Of a stretch of 6,100 nt of DNA, positions 1 to 5,082 are shown in pieces. Numbering within the stretch: position 1 is the first letter of the stretch; every line of letters starts with the position of its first letter. Location: the NCBI GenBank assembly GCA_028691435.1, contig JAQUZG010000007.1, forward strand, positions 19,224 to 25,323. Reading direction: 5' to 3'. The translations under genes and the position numbers were made by a program. The DNA comes from Candidatus Iainarchaeum sp. Lineage in GTDB: Archaea; Iainarchaeota; Iainarchaeia; Iainarchaeales; JAAZKV01. The notes below the pieces were generated by a model that was given only the letters and a program-made list of their open reading frames with translations, did no database searches and was not told the DNA's origin.

Positions 1-64
1 TATAGACTGAACCAAAGCTTGATTCACCACTTTCTTCTAAAAATAAATTTCTTTTTGAAACCAT
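1..64 (-). CDS. Unrecognised protein, N-terminal 21 codons only
   Basis: An open minus-strand frame starts at the ATG at 64-62 and runs off the window edge. It begins MVSKRNLFLEESGESSFGSV, which I do not recognise; it has no class III signal peptide and no hydrophobic stretch in the visible part. Support for a real gene is positional. It lies on the same strand as the pilin-like cluster. A good TATA-like sequence (TTTTATAT, 92-85) sits 20 nt before the ATG, which would place transcription start at or very near the start codon, so the mRNA would be leaderless. No Shine-Dalgarno sequence is visible, in agreement with that. A hairpin at 105-127 separates it from the gene upstream. Being next to the pilus cluster it could be another component, but nothing in the sequence shows this. 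Confidence 0.55.
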   Translation of the reverse strand, partial: MVSKRNLFLEESGESSFGSVY

Positions 65-84
65 AATAAAATAAAGAAAAAGAA

Positions 85-92
85 ATATAAAA
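85..92 (-). promoter_or_regulatory. TATA box, probable leaderless promoter
   Basis: On the minus strand this reads TTTTATAT inside CTTTTTTATATTTC. Its centre is about 25 nt before the ATG at 64, the distance at which archaeal transcription usually starts, so the transcript would begin at the start codon. The surroundings are A/T-rich, so chance matches are common; the spacing is the main support. Confidence 0.45.
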
Positions 93-104
93 AAGTATTG
101 TTTA

Positions 105-127
105 GAAGTTAGAAATTATCTAACTTC
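105..127 (-). terminator. Perfect 9-bp hairpin after pilin-like gene
   Basis: GAAGTTAGA (105-113) and TCTAACTTC (119-127) form a perfect 9-bp stem with a 5-nt AATTA loop. It begins 8 nt beyond the stop codon of the pilin-like gene ending at 136. On the minus strand it is followed, about 10 nt later, by a run of six T and more T-rich sequence. Archaeal termination depends mainly on U-rich tracts, so this could be a 3' end or a 3'-stabilising stem. It is one of the clearest inverted repeats in the window. Confidence 0.5.
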
Positions 128-135
128 AAGAACAG

Positions 136-672
136 TTATTTTTTATTTTTTATTATAACTGCACAACATTCTTTATCAATACACATATCTGAATAAGTGG
201 TATCAGTTACTTCAACAGAGTCATAACTAGTTAATTTAATATCTGCATCTAATGCAGTTAAATCAGTATTACACATAACTTGTGCAGAAGCATTAATTGC
301 TGATGAACTAGATGATTTACAAACCATATAACTTGAACCAGTTGTTCCTTCAACAGTACAAGTAATTTTGCTTGCTAATTGAGTACTTGAAACAACTAAA
401 ATTATACTATCTGAATCTTTTGAAGCTTTATTAGCTAAATTAAGACCATTAATACCATTATCTTTGTCAATTACAAAATTATTTGTTGATTTTACTCCTG
501 GAGTATTAACTTGAGATAAAACCGAACCAATTTCATCTTGTGCAAATTTACTTCCACCAGTTCCAACTTGGCCAAGAACCATAAATAAGATACCAATTAT
601 TGCAACTGCAACAATCGCAGCAATCATTAATTCAAACACACTAAAGGCTTGACCTCTATTATTCATTTTCAT
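136..672 (-). CDS. Class III signal peptide (pilin-like) protein, six Cys
   Basis: A 178-aa secreted or filament-subunit candidate. Its N terminus, MKMNNRGQAFSVFELM, is a class III (archaeal type IV pilin-like) signal: a short basic leader, probable prepilin-peptidase cleavage between G7 and Q8, then a hydrophobic helix at about residues 16-34 that would pack in a filament core. The mature domain is Ser/Thr-rich with six cysteines (C105, C118, C134, C164, C169, C170), including a CC pair close to the C terminus, and should lie outside the cell. I chose the ATG at 672 because GAGGTG lies 7 nt upstream and the leader then has the usual length. An in-frame ATG at 735 overlaps the previous gene's TGA, but it would add 21 residues and place the promoter inside the gene. 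It resembles the neighbour ending at 732 and is probably its paralogue. Whether it is a major pilin, minor pilin or pseudopilin cannot be told. Confidence 0.85.
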   Translation of the reverse strand: MKMNNRGQAFSVFELMIAAIVAVAIIGILFMVLGQVGTGGSKFAQDEIGSVLSQVNTPGVKSTNNFVIDKDNGINGLNLANKASKDSDSIILVVSSTQLASKITCTVEGTTGSSYMVCKSSSSSAINASAQVMCNTDLTALDADIKLTSYDSVEVTDTTYSDMCIDKECCAVIIKNKK

Positions 673-679
673 TAAAATC

Positions 680-685
680 CACCTC
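680..685 (-). promoter_or_regulatory. Shine-Dalgarno sequence deciding start at 672
   Basis: GAGGTG on the minus strand, with a 7-nt spacer (GATTTTA) before the ATG at 672. It is the strongest ribosome binding site in the window. It favours the start at 672 over the upstream ATG at 735 and the ATG two codons later at 666. Confidence 0.8.
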
Positions 686-718
686 AAATAACTTTTAATA
701 AGAAGAAGATTAAAGACA

Positions 719-726
719 TATATAAA
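719..726 (-). promoter_or_regulatory. TATA box upstream of pilin-like gene
   Basis: TTTATATA on the minus strand (in AAGTTTATATATGTC), close to the classic archaeal TATA consensus. It is 46 nt before the ATG at 672, giving a predicted start of transcription near 697 and a leader of about 25 nt that contains the GAGGTG site. It lies in the 59-nt gap after the upstream gene's stop. The second pilin-like gene can therefore probably be transcribed separately from the first. Confidence 0.55.
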
Positions 727-731
727 CTTAA

Positions 732-1238
732 TCATTCAAGCTTTTTGCCAAAAGAGATTAAACAACAAACTTTACACTTAGAATCACAATTTGAATAACT
801 TCCTTCTCTTGATGCAATATCTAAAGGTAAACATTTAGCATAAACATTAACATTTAGATTTTGTTTGAACGAAATTCCATTTTGACCAGAAAATAAATCA
901 ATTGCTGACGAGTTTGTGAAAAATGTAAAACACTCTTTTTCTTCACCAATATTATATGCAAAGGAAGATGAAGTAAACATAGAATCTTTTAGAAAAGGTA
1001 ATTTTTCATTATTTTGTTCAGTTACAATTACGCCAGTTGGAGAATTATAGGCTTTTTTAACAATGTCAGAAGTTTTTGTTAAAGCTTGAGTGTATATTAA
1101 AGAATTAAAATAACCTAAAAGAGAAATTATAATTAATAAAATTGCTAAACCAACTATTCCATCAACCATTAAACGAAAAACTGCACCAGCTTGACCTTTT
1201 TCATCAACTACAATTTTAGATTTGTTTTTAAAATTCAT
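732..1238 (-). CDS. Class III signal peptide (pilin-like) protein, Cys-rich C terminus
   Basis: A 168-aa protein with a class III signal around residues 12-40: VVDEKGQAGAVFRLM followed by a hydrophobic helix ending near residue 42. Cleavage is expected between G15 and Q16. The mature domain has six cysteines (C103, C136, C151, C155, C158, C159) with CDSKCKVCC near the C terminus. The pattern GQA..VF.LM...IV..AI and the CC-plus-lysine tail are shared with the next gene downstream, so the two look like paralogues; here Arg replaces the Glu that follows VF in the partner. I chose the ATG at 1238, with a weak GTGA site 5 nt upstream. A GTG at 1247 in frame is the alternative and would add three residues. 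It follows the platform protein gene after about 96 nt, pointing to a shared pilus or pseudopilus role. The exact role is unknown. Confidence 0.82.
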   Translation of the reverse strand: MNFKNKSKIVVDEKGQAGAVFRLMVDGIVGLAILLIIISLLGYFNSLIYTQALTKTSDIVKKAYNSPTGVIVTEQNNEKLPFLKDSMFTSSSFAYNIGEEKECFTFFTNSSAIDLFSGQNGISFKQNLNVNVYAKCLPLDIASREGSYSNCDSKCKVCCLISFGKKLE

Positions 1239-1326
1239 AAAATTCACTTTTTAATTATTTTATTTATAATTAATTATTATTTATCATCAACTTATCTAAT
1301 TTAATTACTTTTAATTATTTTTAATT

Positions 1327-1333
1327 AAAAAAA
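1327..1333 (-). terminator. Oligo-T tract just after platform gene
   Basis: On the minus strand the TAA of the platform protein gene is followed by A and then seven T. Oligo-T runs can end archaeal transcription, so part of the transcript may stop here before the pilin-like genes. The whole 1248-1334 gap is A/T-only low-complexity sequence (repeated TTAATTA-like words) with no open frame, and T runs are expected by chance. Confidence 0.3.
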
Positions 1334-1334
1334 T

Positions 1335-3785
1335 TTACATCATCATTCCAACCATTATGCTTGATCCTACAGCTGTTGCAACGAAAAGGAATATTGCGAT
1401 TGGAAGAGCTTTTGCTAAATTCATTTTAAATAACAAATCATTATCTTCTTGAATTTTTGTTGTGAAATAAGTCATTATGATCACAATTTCAATTACATAT
1501 ATACCAATTATTAAAAGAAACATTAAGGGTGTGGCAAATGAAGCAAATGTTGAAACTTGAATGTTCATCATGCCTGACAAATTTATTCCCATTGAGCCTG
1601 TAATTTCTGATGTAGCATCATCTTTCATTTGAGCCATCGCTGGGTCGGCAATTATTGTGGATAATGTACTCATTACAACTTTTTGTAAAGACACAGTTAT
1701 TCCAAGAACTATTGGCCCAATAAATATACCCATTGTTTGCATTGTAGCTGTTACTTCTGAAACCATTTCTTTTAACGAATTATTTACTTTATCCATGTTT
1801 TCCATTTGCATTGAAAGTGACATTAAAGTTTTTGATGCAACTTCTACACCCAGATTTACTGAATCAACTAAAAGCTTCATTGAAGTTTGTAAAATCTTTG
1901 ATGGAATCCCTTTCATTGAACCATAAAGTGGATCAAAAATAGCACTTTCTATTGGTAAACCAAGAAGTTCAATATTTTCTACAGTTTTACCAAATACTCT
2001 TTGAGTAATTAAAAGTTCTGGTAAAAAATCACGAGCTTGCTTTATTGCAGTTTCAACTGGTTTATTTTCGCCCATTCTTGAAGCAATTACATACATTGAT
2101 TCCTTAAATTCATTTTCCATTTGCATAATTTTTAATTGTTCATTTCGTTTGTATGTTGAAGAATAATAAAAATAAACTGAAATTAAAATTCCAGCAGTTA
2201 ATAATAACATTGACCAAAAAATAATTTTTGTTGAATCTTTTGAAGGTTGAGAAGAAAATTGATAATATTCTTTTAACACTGTTTCTTTTGCAACATCTGG
2301 ATCAATCCCATCATCTATTAAACGAGAATAATAATCCCCTTCTTCAATTGAATACATTAAAGGATACATATCTAAAAAGTAAGTTAAGAATGGAATTTCA
2401 ATTACTTTTTTTCCAAAATAATTTGCTGTGTAACCATCTTCAACTAAAATTTCTCCAAGGTCTCTATCCGCTGGAAGAATTTGAAAATATGAGTCAAATG
2501 AATCTGGTGAAGCAACTAAAAATTTTGGTGGGAATCCTTGTGTTGATAAAAAATAACCTGTTAGTAAACCAATTAAAAGAACAACTCCCATGAAAACTCT
2601 GACATCTGTTTTTATTCCCCTAAAAGACATTTGCCATTTTTTTGGAAGACCTGGATAATTATCAGGAATAATTGGCGGTTCATATGTTGGTGGACGATTT
2701 TTTACTACACTTTTTGCATAGTTATATGCAATCAAAGGAATCCCTACACAATAGATTAAAAATAAAACTAGTGGCGTAGCGATTGGCGAATTTGAAAATG
2801 CTCCACCAACTGGTAAAATAACAATTAAAATTAATGGAAGTAAAACACCCATATAAAAAAGAAGCATTGCTGGTTGATTTAATCCACGCGCATATTCTTC
2901 CATCTTTATTTTTACACTTTCTAACACATCAAGCATTGTTTTATCTAACAAAGCATACCTTTGAGAAGTTTCTGATTCAAGAACTGATGCTCTTATTTTC
3001 ATTAGGGCTTCTTTTAATTCTGTGGAATAATCTCCCCATCTGTAAGCTAGTGCATCTACTCCTTTTGCTACGGATTCATATACCCCTATTTGTACATCCC
3101 AAAGTAATCGTTTGAATTCGGTGGCAATTCTTCCTCTTCCATGTTTTGCTGAAAATTCAATTGATTTTTCAAGATTTGGAACAAGTTTCATTGACATAAT
3201 TAAGTAACCTATCATTTCGGGCACATAAGTTAGTGCTCGATTTTTTTCTTCATTGGCCATTTGTATTGGATAATTATAAATTGAATAAACTGTTGCACCA
3301 AGTGCTCCTAGCGAAATTAAAACAATTATTCCAAAAAAAATTATGCTCATTTCACCAAAACTTGATAGGAATGGGTCAAATCCTAAAACATCTGTTGGGA
3401 ATACATCTCCAACATCATTCATTTCAAATCCTACTCCAAAAAGGAAAAGTAAAATTAGAAGAGGAACAATAATTATCATCCCCATTACAAGGATTCCTTT
3501 TATTGTTGCATTAAATTCACCAGCGTTTAATTTCCAACCAAGAAATGAAACAGCTTTTTCTTGTTCTTTTGTAAATTTTGCATTTTTTTTAAATTGTGGA
3601 AAAGTTTTTGATGTGTTTTTACAAAAATCAACATAAGGAATATTTTTTTCAACTGTTAATTTTACATCACTAGAAAAGTCTTCATCAGTAGTTGTGTTTA
3701 TTCCACGATACAGTTGACCAATAGAACGATTAAACCCTTTTGGTTCATCAAATTTAGATTTTGAATTTTTTGAATTTAATCCCAT
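1335..3785 (-). CDS. ArlJ/TadC-like pilus or secretion platform protein (T2SSF family), tandem
   Basis: An 816-aa integral membrane protein that fits the inner-membrane platform of archaeal type IV pilus-like systems, which bind the assembly ATPase and the growing filament. I see about nine hydrophobic helices (near residues 96-118, 146-170, 305-326, 334-356, 396-413, 519-541, 684-704, 749-773, 793-813). Two large helical, charged domains, at about 175-304 and 545-683, would both face the cytoplasm and are the likely T2SSF repeats. The second contains FGKTVENIELLGLP (598-611), as is usual in this family. A hydrophilic segment of about 105 residues (414-518) would lie outside. The N-terminal 95 residues are polar, and a proline-rich linker sits at 365-381. 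It has about twice the single-repeat TadC content. The ATG at 3785 has AGGT 7 nt upstream. The two pilin-like genes downstream support the role. Whether the system is an adhesive pilus, archaellum-like or secretory is open. Confidence 0.85.
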   Translation of the reverse strand: MGLNSKNSKSKFDEPKGFNRSIGQLYRGINTTTDEDFSSDVKLTVEKNIPYVDFCKNTSKTFPQFKKNAKFTKEQEKAVSFLGWKLNAGEFNATIKGILVMGMIIIVPLLILLFLFGVGFEMNDVGDVFPTDVLGFDPFLSSFGEMSIIFFGIIVLISLGALGATVYSIYNYPIQMANEEKNRALTYVPEMIGYLIMSMKLVPNLEKSIEFSAKHGRGRIATEFKRLLWDVQIGVYESVAKGVDALAYRWGDYSTELKEALMKIRASVLESETSQRYALLDKTMLDVLESVKIKMEEYARGLNQPAMLLFYMGVLLPLILIVILPVGGAFSNSPIATPLVLFLIYCVGIPLIAYNYAKSVVKNRPPTYEPPIIPDNYPGLPKKWQMSFRGIKTDVRVFMGVVLLIGLLTGYFLSTQGFPPKFLVASPDSFDSYFQILPADRDLGEILVEDGYTANYFGKKVIEIPFLTYFLDMYPLMYSIEEGDYYSRLIDDGIDPDVAKETVLKEYYQFSSQPSKDSTKIIFWSMLLLTAGILISVYFYYSSTYKRNEQLKIMQMENEFKESMYVIASRMGENKPVETAIKQARDFLPELLITQRVFGKTVENIELLGLPIESAIFDPLYGSMKGIPSKILQTSMKLLVDSVNLGVEVASKTLMSLSMQMENMDKVNNSLKEMVSEVTATMQTMGIFIGPIVLGITVSLQKVVMSTLSTIIADPAMAQMKDDATSEITGSMGINLSGMMNIQVSTFASFATPLMFLLIIGIYVIEIVIIMTYFTTKIQEDNDLLFKMNLAKALPIAIFLFVATAVGSSIMVGMMM

Positions 3786-3809
3786 AAAAATAACCTTTTA
3801 AAAGTTAGA

Positions 3810-3846
3810 TAAATAAGACAATTTAGATTAATATATTTTTGCTATT
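3810..3846. repeat. 37-bp direct repeat A, copy 1
   Basis: Identical over all 37 bases to 3958-3994. It starts TAAATAAGACAATTTAGATT and ends ATATTTTTGCTATT. It lies 25 nt before the platform gene's start codon and contains the TATA-like sequence proposed as that gene's promoter. Confidence 0.9.
3829..3840 (-). promoter_or_regulatory. TATA-like promoter element for platform gene
   Basis: On the minus strand this reads AAAAATATATTA, ending 43 nt before the ATG at 3785. Transcription would start near 3805-3808, leaving a leader of about 20 nt with the AGGT ribosome site. The same sequence recurs in repeat A2, so a second upstream promoter or a decoy is possible. The match to consensus is moderate in an A/T-rich background. 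Confidence 0.4.
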
Positions 3847-3864
3847 TAACAAAGTTAAAAAAAT

Positions 3865-3889
3865 AAAAATTATTAAATTTTCGCTAGCC
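3865..3889. repeat. Repeat element B, copy 1
   Basis: Twenty-five bases match 3920-3944 with one mismatch (AAAAATTAT, then T or C, then AAATTTTCGCTAGCC). Copies 2 and 3 continue into the stem TAGCCTTTT/AAAAGGCTA, but copy 1 runs into a different stem at 3893-3911. Confidence 0.8.
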
Positions 3890-3892
3890 CTA

Positions 3893-3911
3893 AAAAAGTT
3901 GAAAACTTTTT
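3893..3911. other. Hairpin following element B1
   Basis: AAAAAGTT (3893-3900) and AACTTTTT (3904-3911) form an 8-bp stem with a GAA loop; CC at 3889-3890 and GG at 3912-3913 can extend it past a 2-nt bulge. Its sequence differs from the B2 and B3 hairpins, yet it occupies the same place after TTTTCGCTAGCC. This suggests a stem is retained there whatever its sequence. Confidence 0.6.
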
Positions 3912-3932
3912 GGAATAAAAAAAATTATCAAA

Positions 3933-3961
3933 TTTTCGCTAGCCTTTTTTAAAAGGCTAAA
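3933..3961. repeat. Repeat element B, copy 2, with hairpin
   Basis: Identical over 29 bases to 4027-4055. TTTTCGCTAGCC is followed by the inverted repeat TAGCCTTTT (3940-3948) / AAAAGGCTA (3951-3959) around TT; with a realistic loop about 7-8 pairs form. On the minus strand the stem is followed by GCGAAAA and then a T-rich tract with eight consecutive T near 3917-3924, which resembles an intrinsic terminator. Its last four bases overlap repeat A2. Confidence 0.85.
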
Positions 3962-3994
3962 TAAGACAATTTAGATTAATATATTTTTGCTATT
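3958..3994. repeat. 37-bp direct repeat A, copy 2
   Basis: Perfect copy of 3810-3846, offset 148 bp. It contains the same TATA-like core (minus strand AAAAATATATTA, 3988-3977). If active on the minus strand it would start RNA near 3955, at the B2 hairpin. If active on the plus strand it would give trkA a long leader containing the B3 hairpin. Confidence 0.9.
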
Positions 3995-4026
3995 CAAAAC
4001 AAAATAAAAAAACAAAAAACATTAAC

Positions 4027-4055
4027 TTTTCGCTAGCCTTTTTTAAAAGGCTAAA
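4027..4055. repeat. Repeat element B, copy 3, with hairpin
   Basis: Perfect 29-base copy of 3933-3961, 94 bp further on. The stem is TAGCCTTTT (4034-4042) / AAAAGGCTA (4045-4053). Flanking CTTTT (4026-4030) and AAAAG (4053-4057) can also pair, leaving a one-sided CGCT bulge, for about 13 pairs in total. On the minus strand it is followed by a T-rich tract (runs of six and seven T). It lies 43 nt upstream of the trkA-like start codon. Confidence 0.85.
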
Positions 4056-4058
4056 AGA

Positions 4059-4068
4059 AATATTTAAT
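4059..4068 (+). promoter_or_regulatory. Weak TATA-like sequence before trkA-like gene
   Basis: AATATTTAAT lies about 30 nt before the ATG at 4099, so transcription could start close to the start codon and leave only a few nucleotides of leader. No clear Shine-Dalgarno sequence is present (only TGAT 3 nt before the ATG). The match is weak and the context A/T-rich. Confidence 0.3.
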
Positions 4069-4098
4069 AACTTGTAAATAAATAATTTAAATGATAAA

Positions 4099-4749
4099 AT
4101 GTATGTTGTAATTGTTGGGGCTGGAAATTTAGGTTATTACTTAACCCATTTACTTCTTGAAGAAAAACATGAATGTCTAATTATTGATAAAGATGAAAGT
4201 AGATGTAATAAAATTGCTAATGAGCTTGATGTAATTGCAATTAATGGAGATGGAACTGATCCAAAAGTTTTAGCAAAAGCCGACATAACTGAAGCTGATG
4301 CATTAGTTGCTCTAACTGGACAAGATGATACTAATATGGTTATTTGTTTACTTGCTAAAGATATTGGTGCTAAACAAGTTGGAGCAAGAATTTCAAGAAT
4401 TGACTATAATGAAGAAATTTTAAAGAAACTTGGGATTGATATTATAATACATCCTGAAGCTGCTGCTGCGGGATATATTGAAGAATTGATTACTAAACCT
4501 GAAGTGCTTGATTTAGCTTTTCTTTCAAGAGGAAATGCTGAAATACTTGAAGTAAACATACAAGATAAAAGTAGATTAATTGGAAAAAAAGTAAAAGAAT
4601 TTGAAAATGAACACAGTGCAATAATTGGAATTTATGAAAAAGGCGAATTAGTTATACCAAAAGACAGTATCAAAATTAAAAAAGGAATGAAAGTTTTAAT
4701 CATTGCAAAAAAAGATCATGTTCCAAATATAAAGAAATTAATTAATTAA
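4099..4749 (+). CDS. trkA: TrkA family potassium transport regulatory protein (RCK domains)
   Basis: A 216-aa cytoplasmic protein that would bind a nucleotide and gate a TrkH/Ktr-type K+ uptake membrane partner; no such partner gene is in the window. Residues 1 to about 120 form an RCK_N Rossmann domain: VIVGAGNLG (4-12) carries the GxGxxG loop, D30 at the end of the second strand should contact the ribose, and NGDGTD (49-54) plus ALTGQDDTN (71-79) are family-typical. Residues from about 138 to 216 form the RCK_C domain (ILEVNI, LIGKKVKEF, and the GMKVLIIAKK strand near the C terminus). Length and layout match the single-RCK TrkA/KtrA class. It is read divergently from the platform gene across the repeat region. 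The single-gene arrangement and short or weak leader suggest its own promoter. An RCK protein serving another transporter or channel is an alternative. Confidence 0.9.
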   Translation: MYVVIVGAGNLGYYLTHLLLEEKHECLIIDKDESRCNKIANELDVIAINGDGTDPKVLAKADITEADALVALTGQDDTNMVICLLAKDIGAKQVGARISRIDYNEEILKKLGIDIIIHPEAAAAGYIEELITKPEVLDLAFLSRGNAEILEVNIQDKSRLIGKKVKEFENEHSAIIGIYEKGELVIPKDSIKIKKGMKVLIIAKKDHVPNIKKLIN

Positions 4750-4807
4750 AAAATTGTGATTTAAAAAATAAATAAACTAATTAAACAATATAGTTTCATT
4801 TTAAAAA

Positions 4808-4972
4808 TTAAATTTTTATTGCAACTTTTTTGTGATGAGATTCATTTTCTTTTTTATGAAGTGAAAGAATAGCTTTTGCTTGATTTGCTTGCCTTCTAGC
4901 ATTTTTTGTTTTTTCTTTAGTTGGTCTTGATTCATTTAATGCTTTTTTTACTCTGAATTCTTTTAGTGTCAT
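4808..4972 (-). CDS. Small basic 54-aa hypothetical protein
   Basis: An intact minus-strand frame begins MTLKEFRVKKALNESRPTKE and ends HHKKVAIKI. I do not recognise it. It is strongly basic and Lys/Arg-rich, with a central stretch (KTKNARRQANQAKAILSL, about residues 21-38) that could form a charged amphipathic helix; there is no signal peptide or Cys cluster. A nucleic-acid- or ribosome-associated role would fit such a composition but is a guess. It fills most of the 333-bp gap between trkA and methionine aminopeptidase, converges on trkA (58 nt between stops) and diverges from the aminopeptidase gene. G+C content inside the frame is visibly higher than in its A/T-only flanks, which favours real coding. 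Against it are its short length and the lack of a Shine-Dalgarno sequence or a well-placed TATA box. Confidence 0.5.
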   Translation of the reverse strand: MTLKEFRVKKALNESRPTKEKTKNARRQANQAKAILSLHKKENESHHKKVAIKI

Positions 4973-5045
4973 AGTAAAATAATATACAAATTAGTTAATT
5001 AATTTAACTGAAAAATTATGATTAATTAAATTAATTATTTGTTTT

Positions 5046-5057
5046 ACTTAAATTTTT
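5046..5057 (+). promoter_or_regulatory. Possible TATA box for methionine aminopeptidase
   Basis: ACTTAAATTTTT lies 26-37 nt before the ATG at 5083, which would start transcription at or just before the start codon. No Shine-Dalgarno sequence is visible, so a leaderless mRNA is plausible. The rest of 4973-5082 is A/T-rich with short palindromes and no reading frame. Confidence 0.3.
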
Positions 5058-5082
5058 AATCTTAACCTAATTTCAATTTATT

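Larger units (their letters stand above)
3786..4098. other. Divergent intergenic region packed with repeats and hairpins
   Basis: No credible reading frame lies in this 313-bp gap between the minus-strand platform gene and plus-strand trkA-like gene. It is modular instead. Read on the plus strand it holds: an imperfect hairpin over the platform gene's ribosome site (3791-3807), repeat A1 (3810-3846), an A-rich stretch, element B1 with its hairpin, another A-rich stretch, element B2 with its hairpin, repeat A2 (3958-3994), an A-rich stretch, and element B3 with its hairpin. The A-to-B distance is nearly the same in both full units (68 and 69 nt from the start of A to TTTTCGCTAGCC), which points to duplication of a roughly 80-150 bp unit. 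The element cores are the only G/C-containing words in an otherwise nearly pure A/T region. Function is unknown. Confidence 0.75.

Noticed and set aside
673..735. N-terminal extension of the pilin-like gene starting at the ATG at 735
   Set aside because: A strong ribosome site and class III leader length support the start at 672, and a TATA box lies within the extension.
1248..1334. TTAATTA-type repeats after the platform gene as a regulatory array
   Set aside because: The sequence is low-complexity A/T with no fixed unit or spacing. A TATA-like word (TTATAAAT) occurs but would leave almost no leader before the ATG at 1238, so no promoter is called.
1657..3636. Several open plus-strand frames of 79-121 codons opposite the platform gene
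   Set aside because: All lie antisense to a long gene with clear family features. They have low-complexity Leu/His/Gln- or Ile/Ser-rich translations and no start signals, as expected for shadow frames.
3810..3994. CRISPR-like pair of 37-bp repeats
   Set aside because: There are only two copies, separated by 111 bp that themselves contain other repeats; the copies are nearly pure A/T with no unique spacers and no cas genes in view.
4774..4796. Hairpin AAACTA/TAGTTT between trkA and the 54-aa frame as a bidirectional terminator
   Set aside because: Only six mostly A/T pairs around an 11-nt loop, so too weak to call.
4993..5009. Inverted repeat AGTTAA-TTAAT-TTAACT in the gap before methionine aminopeptidase
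   Set aside because: It is a six-base A/T-rich palindrome in an almost pure A/T stretch with many similar words; not distinguishable from chance.
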